Of a stretch of 64,000 bases of DNA, positions 10,386-21,744 are shown one piece after another; position 1 is the first letter of the stretch; each line of letters opens with the position of its first letter. The stretch is from assembly GCA_019828595.1 (NCBI GenBank), contig JAHQRK010000028.1, positions 496,001 through 560,000 on the forward strand. The letters are read 5' to 3'. A program made the position numbers and the translations under genes. Source of the DNA: Aphanomyces cochlioides. Taxonomy: Eukaryota; Oomycota; Saprolegniomycetes; Saprolegniales; Verrucalvaceae. The notes under the pieces were generated by a model. The model was not told the origin of the DNA, did no database searches, and saw only the letters and a program-made list of their open reading frames with translations.

Positions 10386-11189
10386 GACCTGGCGATTTTT
10401 CAAAATGACATGCAAAAGTTTCATGCTCGTGGCGACGGAGCAGGCGGTGGTGAAATCTCTCGGATGGAACTTGATCGAACTGTTGGTCACGCCTTCCTAT
10501 GACGGCTCGACGAGGCCAGCTGGTTGCGCTCATGATGACAAACGACCCGACTCGTCGTTCTTGCATCCATGTCGTCCATTTCGTCATCCCCAAAGATGAC
10601 AAAGGGGAGGAAACGTGGGTTGCCGATGAATTTCCCCGACAGAGCGTGCGTTCTCTCTCTGCATTGGCATGGAAAGCAACAAGCTCACGAGACCACTTGG
10701 ATGCGTTGTCTCCAACTTGCACGCGATCGATCCGTGGTTGTACACTGCGGATATCGGTTGAACGACTCGCAGGGGGGAACTTTTGCCCTTGACGTGTTGC
10801 CTCCCAAGTCGCGACTAGATATCAAGTGAATGAGCGCCCGACGTGCTCCCCTTTCGTCTTGAAACAGAGCGTGGGCTCTCGCGACAACCACAGAGCTAGA
10901 CAAGATCGAGTCGACTCGGGGGGGGGCGGGTTGAGCCACATGCCGCCCCCCCCCGCTCACTTCCAAGCTGACACAGTAGTTAATTTCGGTACGAATGGTG
11001 TCGCCAAGAGTACTGCGCGTGGACGAGCTCAAGGTATGCGTGGCGACGCCATGTATCGTGTCGGCGACTGTCCAAAGCTGTGGTGGGTGGCATGGAGCCG
11101 TCGCTATTCTTCTGTCTTGAAACGTTTTTTTTTGGGGGGTCACCACGACGCAACACTCGAGACGACGACGGTGCATGGAGAGGTGATTG
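10386..11189. other. intergenic with G/C hairpin
   Basis: No gene is supported. A short frame at 10569-10829 (86 codons) could be an exon, but it has no recognised family and no clear splice partner. The stretch carries the perfect G9/C9 inverted repeat listed separately, plus the likely promoter of the coiled-coil gene. Confidence 0.4.
10917..10955. repeat. 13-bp perfect inverted repeat with G9/C9
   Basis: The left arm 10917-10929 (C-G9-CGG) is exactly complementary to the right arm 10943-10955 (CCG-C9-G), with a 13-base loop between them. It lies about 235 bases before the coiled-coil gene. Such a sequence can fold into a very stable hairpin and its G-run may stack. Confidence 0.85.
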
Positions 11190-13582
11190 ATGCTCAAGCA
11201 AGGAGCCATGAGGGATCTCGCGTCTGCATTTGAGCATGTAGAGCTCTCTCTCTCTTCCAACGATCTCGCATTCACGCGTTGACGCTTGTAGGAACGCCAG
11301 GCGCTCGTCAAAGACCTCGAGACGATGCGGCAGCAACTTGTCCGCAAGGACGAGCAGAGCAAGAAGCAAGCGGCGGTTGCGAGCTCGCAGCTCATCGCGC
11401 TCAAGAAAGAAGTCGCGGATCTCCAAAGCCAGCGCGCGATCGTCGACAAGGAGAGCGAGATGTACGAGCAAAAGTGCAAAGATTTGACGACGCTCCTCGA
11501 GACGTCGTACGACCAACACGAAGAAGACCAGACAAAGATCGTCAAACTCTCCGAGAACGTACGTACTTGCAGCGTCGTCGCGTCCGTCGTGCCTTAGCTT
11601 TGTGTAGCTGAAGCGCCTCAAGAAGAAATACGACGACGGGCTCGAGCTCGCCAAGCGGGAAGCGACGATTTCCATCATGAACACACACGAGGAGCGCAAG
11701 TCACTCAAGGCGAACGCGGAGCGACTGCGGTGCAAACTCAACGCGGAGCGCAAGGAATGGCTCGATGCCAAGCAAGCGCTCGTGGAGCAAATGGAGGAAT
11801 GCCGCGCCAAGGCCGACACGCTCGAGCGAGAGCTCAAAGAGGCGAGGCTCAACGACCGCAGCCATCGCATGAGCCACGACCAGCTCACGGCGGAGATCCG
11901 ATCGCTCAAGCACGACTTGAGTGCCGCGCAGCAGGACCACGCGGTCGCCAAAGTCGCGATTGAAAAGTACAAAAGTGAGATTTGCCGCGTCGTCGAGGAG
12001 ACGCGCGTGCAACGCGACAGCGACCAGACGCTCCTGGAGCGACTGCAGATGTCCCAAGAAGACGCGACGATGAATTGGCGCCGTCGCGCGACGCTTTTCC
12101 ACGAAAACTGCACGCTCAAGCAAGATCTCTACGCCGCGCAGCAGAAATACGACGCGCTTGTCGCCAAGAGGAAGCAGGAACGCGCGGCGAGCCAAATGCT
12201 GTCGGAGGAACTCTCGGACGTCCGGCGAGATACAAAGCGCATGTCGATTGCAATGGAGGAACAGTCGGCCGCCGACGCGCAGCGACTCAAACGAAGTCAC
12301 CAAGAGGCGATCCAACAGCTCAAGAAGAAACACGCAGCAGAACTTCTCCAGCTCCAAGTCGACGGCGAACGCAAGCTAGCCAAGGTCGAGTCGGCCCACC
12401 GCGTTCTCCTCGAAGAGCTCCATGAAACACACAAGCAAGACGTGCAGAATGCACGACATGTCGTCGAGAAACAAATGCAAACCGCCGTCCACCAAGTCCA
12501 AGCGCTGTGCGAGTCGACGCAGCATCAACTCGTCAGCGTGACCAAAGAGGTTGGTCTCCCCTTGCTCCGTCGTCTAAAGCAGAGCCGCTGTGGCTTGTAG
12601 AAAGAAGTGATGGAGATCCAAGTCGGCGATCTCCACCGGGAGATCGACACGTGGCGCGACAAGGAGAAGCGGTTGATCCAAATCATGGAGCATGCGCAAA
12701 AGATGAACGCGACGCTCGAGGAACGCCACGTCGGACTCGAATGCAAGTACTTGGACGCACAGAAACAGATCGACGAGCTCATGACGAGCATCAAGAGCTT
12801 GCAATCGACGATTGCCAACCAGCGCGACCTGATCGACGAGATGGAGCGATCGCGACAGACCAAGGTAGTTTCCATGCATTCTGGGCGAAAGAATCATGAC
12901 GGCGACGGTGTAGACGGAGGAATTCGCACGGGAAATCGCATGCCACGAGACGGAAAAGCTCGAGTGCATGCGAGAGATTGCTCAGTTGCACGAGCAGCAC
13001 TCGCAAGACGTCCTCGCGCTCGAAATCCTCAAACGCAACCATGACCACACGGTCAAGCAGCTCACGCAAGCGCAGATGAGCGCCAACCGACTCATCGAAG
13101 TACGTCCAAAGTGCGCTATCAAGAATGACCGCCGCGGCTCTGTGTAGGAACAAGCGGCCACGATTGAAGATTTACTCGTCTCCCGCATCGCCGAGACGCC
13201 AAACTCGACCGACGTTGGAACATCCACCGCTGGGAATTTGAAATTTGACCTTGTCGTGTAGAAAGGATCGTGTCGACGGCCAGAATGCCAAGCGATAGCG
13301 CACGAACTGCTCGAATTTAAATCGAGCAATGCTCAAGTCGCGGATCTCCACACGCTGCTCGTGCAAACGAACCGCCAAGTTCAAGCGCTCGAGGAGGAAA
13401 AATCCACGCTCCAACGCATGATCGACGACCAAGCCGTGACGATCCACGAGCTGACGATGCAGGACGACGGCGACCACCCCGAGGACGACAAGTGGAACGA
13501 CCCTCTCGAGGATCTCCATCGCATTTCATCACCGCCGTGTCCGTCTAGTCGTCGTCGCAAGGAAGTTCCTCAGCCGTTATAA
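11190..13582 (+). CDS. long coiled-coil protein, 7 exons (~697 aa)
   Basis: Exons at about 11190-11237, 11292-11558, 11608-12549, 12601-12864, 12914-13099, 13148-13213 and 13262-13582. They join in frame through six GT-AG introns of 47-55 bases and give a continuous 697-residue protein. Nearly the whole length is heptad-type coiled coil rich in Glu, Lys, Gln and Arg (for example KKEVADLQSQR and EEERH-like segments), with an acidic Ser/Pro-rich tail. No catalytic motif was seen. By composition it resembles centrosomal, flagellar or cytoskeletal tethers, but that function is inferred. The first exon is the least certain. Confidence 0.8.
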
Positions 13583-13728
13583 AGAATGATAGAGCGTTAC
13601 ATCTGTTACAATGTCGGTTTCGGCCGTTTCAGCGGTTTCGTGTCAATTGAGACAGGAGAGCCAGCCGGTGGGACGCGCGCTATGCCTCTGCACAATCTTC
13701 ATTCTCGCATTGGAAACCAAGCGCAGCG

Positions 13729-14616
13729 ATGGCCGAGATCACAACTGCGCTCGCCTACACGTCAGCGTTTGTGAGCCACGCGCTCGCGTCGTTTTGCTTC
13801 TCGATGGCGATGTCCATCCTGCTCTCTCCAGCGTACTACAAAGTCCATCCAGCGCCGTGTAGCCCACCGACGACTTCGACAGAGTTAATTCATGCCGTCG
13901 ACAAGGCCAACGACGGGGAAGAAGACATGGACGACGTGCCGTACGCGGAATGGATGCCGAAACAGACGACGCTGCAGGACCATTCCACGATGGATTTGAC
14001 GCGCCTTCCCGTCGCCGTCGCGCAACTTGTCAGCGAGCTGGACAAACACCACTGGTTTGGCCAAGACGACCAGGAAATCCCTCAAGCGATTCATATTTCA
14101 AGCGGTGGTCCTTGCGACGTGCTTCACGACGCCTGTCAAGCCCAACAAGTGTGTGCAGTCGATGAAATTTGTCAAATTGTCGAGCCAAGGAGCGCTCCAG
14201 CTTGCACTGCCAACCAAACTCAAGACGCGTCGAGTCCTTGCGTGATCATTCAGCCATCCGCTCAAGTCGACACGACGCCACGGCGCGAGAAGAGCTTGTA
14301 CGGAGCCAAAATTCAAGTCGGCCTTGCGATTTCCACCGTCAACTTTGCCGACGTCTTTGCCATCCGCGTCGAACTCGCGTGTCCAGACAACGGCGACGGC
14401 CATTTGGTCGCCACGGCGATGTGGTGCCTTACAGCGACGATAGCCGAAGTCGAAAACCTCCGCGACGGCATGCAACCCGACGTGGACGACAGCGAGATGC
14501 TGCTTTTGTACGAATTTGACACCTCCGACGACATGCAGACCTTCTTCGACGCAGTGACGGCGCGGCAAAATTGGTCGGACGTCCCAGCGCTGCGCAGATT
14601 CTGTCAGATGTGGTAG
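13729..14616 (+). CDS. hypothetical protein with N-terminal hydrophobic segment (295 aa)
   Basis: Open single exon. Residues 8-34 are hydrophobic (around ASFCFSMAMSILLS) and could be a signal anchor. Residues 45-90 are acidic. The middle contains several cysteines, and the last 100 residues have alternating hydrophobic pattern ending in FCQMW. No family recognised. It starts 147 bases after the coiled-coil gene on the same strand and ends 75 bases from the stop codon of the converging gene at 14692. Confidence 0.6.
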   Translation: MAEITTALAYTSAFVSHALASFCFSMAMSILLSPAYYKVHPAPCSPPTTSTELIHAVDKANDGEEDMDDVPYAEWMPKQTTLQDHSTMDLTRLPVAVAQLVSELDKHHWFGQDDQEIPQAIHISSGGPCDVLHDACQAQQVCAVDEICQIVEPRSAPACTANQTQDASSPCVIIQPSAQVDTTPRREKSLYGAKIQVGLAISTVNFADVFAIRVELACPDNGDGHLVATAMWCLTATIAEVENLRDGMQPDVDDSEMLLLYEFDTSDDMQTFFDAVTARQNWSDVPALRRFCQMW

Positions 14617-14691
14617 CTACGAGCTCACTACTATTTAATAATCCCCCAGCGTCGATCTATTAAGTTTTCAATGCCTTGACGGTGTGTTGGG

Positions 14692-17600
14692 TCAGTCAAA
14701 GAATTCCAGCGTCGCGTGGTCGGCGCTGTCGTCGGCGTACGTGACTTGGATGGACGCGACGATGAGTTCCAAGTGGATTTTCATCTCGACGGACGATTCC
14801 GTCGCCAATTCGACGACGAGTTCGTCCGTGTACGGATGGACTTTGCGCCATCTCTGGTCAACTTGGAAAAAGACTTGGTGGTTTTGAAGAAATACTTGAC
14901 ACGGGCACCACAACGACGTGCCTCTCGACGTACTCACTTCCGTCTTTAGTAAATCCAAGAGCAGCGTCGAGATTTGGACTTGTCCGTCGTCTTGGTAGTG
15001 CATTCGACTCGCTAGAGCAACGACGAGGGGGGCATATAGCCCCTCGACTTGCTTGGTCACGCGGTTCCTCTCGCGTAAGAGCGTTTTCAACTCGTCCATG
15101 CATTTCACAGCATCGCGACTGCGTGGTTCCAGTGGCTGGAGGCGTTGGTAGACAGAGTTTAGCTGAGTTGCCAGCGTTTCCAGCAGCAGTTGAAGCTCGC
15201 TCCGTGCACTCGGCGACGTGCTCTCGGGGTACACGACAAAGTGTGGAATTTCCTTTTGAACCGACCAGAGATCAACGCCCGTGCGTTTGTTTTCCTTGCT
15301 CCAGAGGCACCACGCTAGCTTGGAGCAGACAAAGACAGCCTAGACGACGAGTCGAATCCACGTCGTGGTGATCGACGTACTGTGTTGGACGTCGTGGGGT
15401 TGTAAAAGTCGAATTGGACTTGGTGGTCGTCCAGCATCCACACCGTGAAGCGAACACGGTGGCCGTCGAGAGCTGTCGCCCCCGCGACGAGTTTGTTGGT
15501 CGTCGTCCCCATCTCGATTTTATGGCGGATGAGGCGTCTAAATCCAAGCGCGAGACGCCACGCGCCGCTCCGTTGGTCGTGAAAGTCGAACGGTTTCTTG
15601 GTTTCTGCGTGGAGTTTGTCCATTTCTCGCTCGCATTCCATCAAGCGTTCCTTGATTTCCAAGTTGACTTGAGCGCTTTCCGCTTGCTGCGTGGCCAAGA
15701 CGGTAGTAATGTCGTGCTGTGTCGCCTTGATTTGAGCCAGCGTCTCGCTGCGTTCGTGCTTGAGACTCTGTCGCTTCTCGCGTATTTCTTGCCGCTGCTG
15801 GGCTTTCAATGCTTTGTCCGTGTTTGCATCGACGACATTGCCGAGTCCTTTACTCTCGAGATCGTCCAATGCTTCATTGAGCTGCTGCTCCTTGGCCCGG
15901 AGCTCACTCCGTGTCGCTTCTAACGCACTCAGTCGTGCTGCAAATTGCTCCTCGATGCGCGCAACTTGTAGCTGCAGCGCATGGACGTGTTTGTAGCAAT
16001 CTTCACGGACAAACGCGACCGCATTCGCAATGTTCTGCTTGAATGCGCCTTCTGCAATCGAATCCGCAGTTTGAATCCTCTCCAAAGCGACCGACTGGTT
16101 GTAAAACCCGACGCGGTTTTGAATCGCCAGCGCGGTTTCACCGCATCCATTGCGTACTAGCCGCAGCTACAAGCATCAATAGCTTCAGTTCTGTCGTCCA
16201 CTCAGTGGAGAACGTACGGCGCGGACGACAACGTTGGCAATGTCGTATTTTTCCTGCTTGGCCCATTGATGCGGCGGTGTCGACACCCGAGCGAGCTTTC
16301 CAGCATGGTGCAAGCCGACGGGAATGGCATATCTAGCCACGACAGGGTGTACATTCGAGATGACAGAGAGAGGAGCGTACTGTGTGCCTGACGGTGGATG
16401 GTAAGCCGCGACGGCAAAGTTGCGAATTTGGTTTGGAAAGTGGTGCACTGTCACGGTGAACCGAAAGCCACACATCTAACGACGGTGAGAATGGTCAATT
16501 CAGCGGGGGACGACATACTTTGACGCTCTTGGCGAGGATTCGATGGCGCTGGCGTCGTGGCATGGTCAAGAGGCGAATCGCTTCCAGTCGCTTCTCCTCT
16601 TCTTCAAGGAGTCGCTGTCGTTCGCGCTGAATCCGCCGAAGTTTTGACTACACCAAGCATATTCATCGCAAGGAGAGAGAGGGGGGATAGCTTGTGTACC
16701 GCGCTGACTTTCATTTCCTTGTTGATATGCAGCGCGGGAGCTTTCCGACGAGCTCCGTCCGTGTCGTCTTTGGGGTATTCAAAGTAGAGCATCGAGACAA
16801 TGCCAGACACGAGCTACAAAGACACAAATTTGGAGCTAGTCTAGCGCGAGCAGCGTACGTCGTCCTTGCGCCCCGCAGCTAATAAATCCTTGTGGTCTTG
16901 AAATAAGTCTTCCAAGTCGTCCATGGACAACTCAAGTGTGTGGTTCACAGCGAACGTTGGGTCGTACACGTCCACGACGAGATGCCTGACCACGACAACA
17001 TCAATTGATGAATAGAAGGACCAACAAGTCTACCGTTTGCTTTGTAAACCAGCGCCGTAGACCCTGCCAAAGATATTGATCCCCGTCGTCGTGACAATCA
17101 CGTAGCTCTGGTCGATCATGACGCCACGACGATTGAGCTGCTGGACGTTGTCCTACATGAACAAGCTGCAGCGATCGATTGTCGAGTTTTGTTACTTGTG
17201 ACGCTTTCCATTTATTCTGGTGGAGTTTGCCGTCCGTCATGGGATACACAGTGGGTTTCACGGCTTGGATCGCTGCTAGTTCGTCGACGCTCCAGCATTT
17301 ATCACGATCACGAATCGGTTCTCGCCACTTTTCAGCCTAGACATGGAGCAGTCTCCTTGCTGTCTGACGTCGTGCCTCGGTGTTACCTCGAAGAGACGAC
17401 AGCGATGGGCTTGGGCAAAGCAAGGCATGAGGGGAATTTCATCCCGCGTCGAGCATTTCTTTGGAATATAAAGCGCAAGTGGATTAAACACCGAGTCGTC
17501 CGTGTCGATTTCATTGAGCTGGAGGATTTCCTCGACGCCAACTTCCGCCGCGCCGCTCGGGTTGAGAAACAATCGTGGCCGTCGCAACACGCGAACTTCC

Positions 17601-17888
17601 TACTCCACCCCTAAGACCGCTCCACCATCTTCATCGTTGTTCATACCAAATGCGGCAAGCGGTGCTTGGCTTCACGGTACGGTGGTTTATTCGATGCCGG
17701 GGGTGACGGCAGTGGCGGCGTTCGTGGCAGCGGTCGAAGTTTCGTCTTGTGCTTGAGCTTCTGGGGCGACGTTTTGAACGGATCGTAGAGATTTTCCTGA
17801 AGCAGCGAGCGATAAAAGTCCGACGTCGAGTCTACAAGAGGCGACAAGGCTCAGTGAAGCAGCAGAGGAAGAGCTAGAGCGCACCCAT
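14692..17888 (-). CDS. large hypothetical protein, ~11 exons (~900 aa)
   Basis: Starting at ATG 17886-17888, a one-codon-plus first exon splices to the segment read STSDFYRSLLQENLYDPF. Further exons then join in frame through about ten introns of 40-55 bases (donors GTACG or GTA, acceptors TAG). Readable blocks in order: a Pro-rich stretch, NPSGAAEVGVEEI, a block with GVMIDQSYVIVTTTGINIFG, an acidic MDDLEDLFQDH, a basic coiled segment (RERQRLLEEEEKRLEA), MCGFRFTVTVHHFPNQ, a long coiled coil of about 110 residues, and a C-terminal domain ending EFFD. I do not recognise the family. The clean splicing across 3 kb argues for a real gene. One GTGAGT near 14938 might mark a further intron. Confidence 0.75.
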
Positions 17889-17961
17889 GCTGCGGCAATT
17901 GTGCGCTTTCTGTAACTGTTATTGACGGTTTCATCGTACCAGTTTCAAGTCCGTCATCCGC

Positions 17962-18007
17962 AATTATCCGGACGTCAAAACCACCGTAATAGTTCGTCCG
18001 GATAATT
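17962..18007. promoter_or_regulatory. 13-bp inverted repeat upstream of GST
   Basis: AATTATCCGGACG at 17962-17974 is repeated exactly in inverted form at 17995-18007, with 20 bases between. It ends 31 bases before the start codon at 18039. The size and spacing fit a binding site for a dimeric regulator or a promoter stem; this is inference. Similar ATTATCCG words recur near 31494 and 31520. Confidence 0.5.
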
Positions 18008-18038
18008 ATCCGTATGACAAAGATCCATCAAGGTCACT

Positions 18039-18740
18039 ATGTCATCTTGTGGCCGCACAATGCTTCACCGCGGCGTTGCGGCGGCTCTATCCCGCTTGAG
18101 AGGAGGCCAGAGATCGATGGCGACGCTCAAGCTCACGTATTTCAACCTGGCAGGACGCGCTGAGCTAACACGCCTTGCTTTGTACCTTGGGGATATCCAC
18201 TTTGAAGACGATCGCATCTCGATGCGGCGGTTGAAAGAGCTCAAGAGTTCGCTCCCGTACGGCCAATTGCCAGTGCTCACTGTGGACGACACGGTCATGG
18301 CGCAGAGCCACCCGATTGCCAAGTACGCTGGCACGCTCTCGGGGCTGTATCCGAATGACAATCCCCTCGACGCGCTCAAAGTGGACGAGCTCTTGTCGCA
18401 CTTGATGTCGATGAACAATGCGATCTTGGCAGTCTTTGGCGAGCTCGACAAGCACGAACGCGCTGTCAAAGGCAAAGAACTCGTCGACGTGACGCTGCCA
18501 AAGATGTTTCGCCTCTTGGAACGCCGGCTCGTGACGACCAGCGTCGGCGATCCATACTTGCTCGAGAAACTCTCGTTGGCCGACTTGGAAGTCTACCTGA
18601 CCGTCGACATGCTCAAGACCAACTTCCTCCGCGACATTGACACGAGCACGATCCCGGACGGGTACACGCACGTGATGCGCATCTACAACGCTGTGAAAGA
18701 GCATCCCAAAGTCGCCGAGTGGAACCACCGGAAGAACTAA
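18039..18740 (+). CDS. glutathione S-transferase with N-terminal presequence (233 aa)
   Basis: Single-exon GST with the usual motifs LKLTYFNLAGRAE, GQLPVLTVDD, QSHPIAKYAG, VDELLSHLM and SLADLEVY, ending AEWNHRKN. Unlike the left-hand copies it has 26 extra residues before the conserved MATLK. These are rich in Arg, Ala and Leu and lack acidic residues, like a mitochondrial targeting peptide. Three in-frame ATGs (18039, 18060, 18117) could give long and cytosolic forms. The C-terminal half and the 3' flank (TAATCCCTCAATAAACT) of this gene subgroup have been copied into the two chimeric genes at 20760 and 22457. Confidence 0.93.
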   Translation: MSSCGRTMLHRGVAAALSRLRGGQRSMATLKLTYFNLAGRAELTRLALYLGDIHFEDDRISMRRLKELKSSLPYGQLPVLTVDDTVMAQSHPIAKYAGTLSGLYPNDNPLDALKVDELLSHLMSMNNAILAVFGELDKHERAVKGKELVDVTLPKMFRLLERRLVTTSVGDPYLLEKLSLADLEVYLTVDMLKTNFLRDIDTSTIPDGYTHVMRIYNAVKEHPKVAEWNHRKN

Positions 18741-18826
18741 TCCCTCAATAAACTTGCGCTGAAGTCTTCCCATGCCTTCCCTTGCGAAGTTTCCTGGGCG
18801 GTTGACTACACTTGAAACGCTCTCTC

Positions 18827-20168
18827 ATGAGTTTCGATGCGCCGTTTCTGCGGCAATCGCTCCTGGCAGCCGCGATGGAAGGCGATCTGGATGCGATCGT
18901 CCACGCTCTCGACAAAGCGGGCGATTCCATCGGCGGACTCATTGACAGCGTCGACGCCGCCAGTGGGTTCACCGCACTGCACCATGCTGCTATGCTTGGC
19001 TTTGTCGACATTGTGTGCTACTTGGTCCGTCACGGCGCAGCCATCGATGCCGTCGACAAGGTCAGCTCTCAAGCTAGCATCGTTTTTCATTCCCAAGGTA
19101 GTTTGGCAAGACACCACTGCACCATGCGTGTCATTTTGGCCGCGACGAGGTACAGCAATACCGACAGAGCGGCAGGAGGACGTGGCTCTCTGTCGGTCTT
19201 TGTAGATTGTCTACGTCCTGCTCGACGCTCCTTGCTTGAATCTACAGCAGCTCTACGACATGAACGTAAGGCAATCCATCTCTCTGGAGATATCATTGAA
19301 ACCCTCTAGGAAGCCAAGTTGACGTGCCTCCAGACAGCGGCAGCGCGGGGTTTCACGACGATCGTACGGCTCCTCCTTCTCCACGGGGACGTCGTCGATG
19401 GCGTCAATGATGTAAGTTTCATGCTAAGCCACGAACTTCCCCTGAGCTCCCCCGTAGGCTGGTGAGACTGCGCTCCATATTGCGGCGCAGTACAACCACG
19501 TAGACGTCGCGAAAGTCTTAGTCCAGTGCGGGGCGACCACTGCAAAACCGACGACGACCTCGGGCGACACAGCGTTGCATTACGCGTGCCGAGCAGGTTC
19601 GACCGAAGTCGCAGTCTTTCTCGTCAGCCAAGGGCTCTCTACCCATTCCCCAAACGTACTCTTGATGCCATGGAGCGCACTAACTTGCAGCTCTCTAGAC
19701 TGACGTCGTGCCACTGACAAGCCTCGACCTGGCTCGCATCGGTAGACACACTGCGCTCATTGACGCCGTCGTCAAAGTCAGACCAAAGTCTGCTGCTCCC
19801 AATGACTCTCTGGGTAGGAAGAGGAACGTCTCCAGCAAGTCAAAGATGCCAAGAGAGCTGCGAGCCGCCAAGCGTCCATTAGAGCTCTGAAAGCGGCCAA
19901 AGTACGCCACGTCACTCCAGTTCCACCGACTGACTGTCCTCTAGCTAGAATATGCGAAAGCTCGCGCTGCGGCGGCCGTCGAGCGGGAAAACCTTGCCAC
20001 TCGCCAGCGACACCGAGAGATGGCGGTGCTCCACGACAGACTAGACTCGTCCTCATTCCTTAACTGACATAGGCGATTGCTTCGTACTTGAAAGCCATCC
20101 GACAGGGCGATTCCATTGAACTAGCGAACCGCCTCCTGGATGATTTTCCAAGAGTTCAAAACATTTAA
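18827..20168 (+). CDS. ankyrin-repeat protein, 9 exons (~326 aa)
   Basis: Exons at about 18827-19060, 19102-19149, 19206-19265, 19310-19411, 19458-19655, 19699-19776, 19818-19901, 19945-20025 and 20073-20168 add up to 327 codons with all frames matching. Ankyrin signatures include GFTALHHAAMLGFVDIV, GKTPLHHAC, GETALHIAAQYNHVDVAKVL and GDTALHYACRAGSTEVAVFL. A Lys/Arg/Ala-rich coiled coil (EEERLQQVKDAKRAASR) follows. It probably acts as a protein-binding scaffold. Its stop codon is 4 bases from that of the converging gene at 20173. Confidence 0.8.
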
Positions 20169-20172
20169 GCCT

Positions 20173-20655
20173 CTATTCAATGAGTTCGTCCACGACTTGT
20201 GGCGTTTCCCAGACGACTTCGAGGACGTTTGCCGCCGTGTACGCTTCAATCTGCTCTTTCGACAAGTCGAGTGCAAGGCCGTAGTGCTCAGCGACGTAGA
20301 GCTGGAATTCCTCCGCACGGTGAGCTACCAGTCGACCGAGCCGCCACACCAATACTTGCGCTACCTTGACGTCTCGTTTTCCAATGACTGAAAAGCTACA
20401 AAGCGAGCGTTCCAGGATGACAGCATGGTGGATGAGAGCGTACCCGAAGGTTTGGTCGATTTCCAGAGCTCGCGGTGGCCATTGACTCAAGCTACGCGGT
20501 TCCTTGGTCACTTTAATGTCGGGAAGCACCGTCGCCATGATATCTACCGAGCACGAGTGAGCGTTGCCGTTAGCTGGTGGGGGTTTACCTAGAAGGCGCT
20601 CGCAGATTGTGTAGTCCGAGTGCTCGACGCACCCTGCGATTTCATAGTGCACCAT
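20173..20655 (-). CDS. hypothetical protein (145-160 aa)
   Basis: Open frame starting MVHYEIAGCVEH and ending VWETPQVVDELIE. A GTAAAC...GGTAG segment of 45 bases (about 20552-20596) keeps the frame whether spliced or not; splicing would join ERLL to DIMATVLPDIK. No family recognised. It diverges from the chimeric gene at 20760 with 104 bases between starts. Its 5' part, including the intron, recurs without the rest of the gene upstream of the next two tandem copies (about 21755-22330 and 23645-23770). Confidence 0.55.
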   Translation of the reverse strand: MVHYEIAGCVEHSDYTICERLLGKPPPANGNAHSCSVDIMATVLPDIKVTKEPRSLSQWPPRALEIDQTFGYALIHHAVILERSLCSFSVIGKRDVKVAQVLVWRLGRLVAHRAEEFQLYVAEHYGLALDLSKEQIEAYTAANVLEVVWETPQVVDELIE

Positions 20656-20759
20656 TGCTACTGCGTTCGTTCTCTTGACAGCAAGGCGACATGAAGTAAC
20701 CGATCGAGGAGAGCTGGAGGTTACAATCTATTTGTGGACTTGCTCTGACGAGTCCAAGC

Positions 20760-21719
20760 ATGCGACCGAGAGCGGCGTTCTGGACCACGCGGTGGACAGT
20801 GCAGCATATTCACAACGGCCTCACAGTCTTTGCTTTGGTTGATGTGATCATCCGTAGCCTGTCGTCGACTTCGTCTCCGTTGACTGTCGCTCAAGGACAG
20901 CCACCACATCTGTCACCGCAAGACAAGACATTTGTCGCCAAGTGTCACTCGATTTACGAAAACTACGTCCTTCCCAGCGTTTGTCCTAGCGATCCAAGCG
21001 TTCTTTGTCCGAGTATCTGTAATGTCCTTGGTGAACGTCTCAATTACTATGCGGACCTCTGGCCTACAACGTTGCCTTCTGCTTGTGACGCTGCTTGCAA
21101 TGTCGGCCAAAGCTCGATCTGCGACAGCAGCGCGACGTTCCTCCAGTTCTGTGAGGACATAGCCCGCGCTCGGGCTCAGGTCTCATCGCCTCTCGTCGTG
21201 GCGCAAGATGACCAGTCATGCCAGTCCTTCTTCTCGCACTTGGTGCTATTTGTCGTCGCCGCATCCAACATCTTGGTGTTCTTCACAGAGTACAAAGCCA
21301 AGGACCTCGTGGCATCCCATGATGATGCAGCTTTGTACGAAGCCTCACGGAGTGACGTGACCACATCGCTCATCTCTCACTTGATGTCCATGAACAACGC
21401 GATCCTTGCTGTCTTTGGCGAGCTCGACAAGCACGAACGCGCAGTCAAAGGCAAGGAACTCGTCGACGTGACGCTGCCGACGATGTTTCGCCTCTTGGAA
21501 CGCCGTCTCGTGATGATCAGCGTCGGCGATCCATACTTATTGGAGAAACTTTCGTTGGCCGACTTGGAAGTCTACCTGACGGTCGACATGCTCAAGACCA
21601 ACTTCCTCCGCGACATTGACACGAGCACGATTCCCGACGGGTACACGCACGTGATGCGCATCTACAACGCGGTGAAAGAGCATCCCAAAGTCGCCGAGTG
21701 GAACCACCGGAAGAACTAA
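20760..21719 (+). CDS. chimera A: 8-Cys membrane protein fused to GST C-terminal half (319 aa)
   Basis: Residues 1-204 match the first part of the protein at 23858-24982: a basic N-terminus, a hydrophobic segment near residues 18-34 (signal anchor), an ectodomain-like region (about 45-145) with eight cysteines, and a second hydrophobic segment near 165-182 (LVLFVVAASNILVF). From about residue 205 (codons for LISHLMSMNNAIL) to the end it is the GST C-terminal helical half, with SLADLEVY and AEWNHRKN, including the GST 3' flank. The GST thioredoxin half is missing, so glutathione conjugation is not expected. It could be a membrane-tethered helical domain. The gene is open and intact. The fusion is directly visible; function is unknown. 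Confidence 0.88.
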   Translation: MRPRAAFWTTRWTVQHIHNGLTVFALVDVIIRSLSSTSSPLTVAQGQPPHLSPQDKTFVAKCHSIYENYVLPSVCPSDPSVLCPSICNVLGERLNYYADLWPTTLPSACDAACNVGQSSICDSSATFLQFCEDIARARAQVSSPLVVAQDDQSCQSFFSHLVLFVVAASNILVFFTEYKAKDLVASHDDAALYEASRSDVTTSLISHLMSMNNAILAVFGELDKHERAVKGKELVDVTLPTMFRLLERRLVMISVGDPYLLEKLSLADLEVYLTVDMLKTNFLRDIDTSTIPDGYTHVMRIYNAVKEHPKVAEWNHRKN

Positions 21720-21744
21720 TCCCTCAATAAACTCGCAGTTTCTC

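Noticed and set aside
10980..12119. 379-codon minus-strand open frame
   Set aside because: Antisense to the coiled-coil exons and rich in Ser/Arg/Leu without motifs; a shadow of the plus-strand gene.
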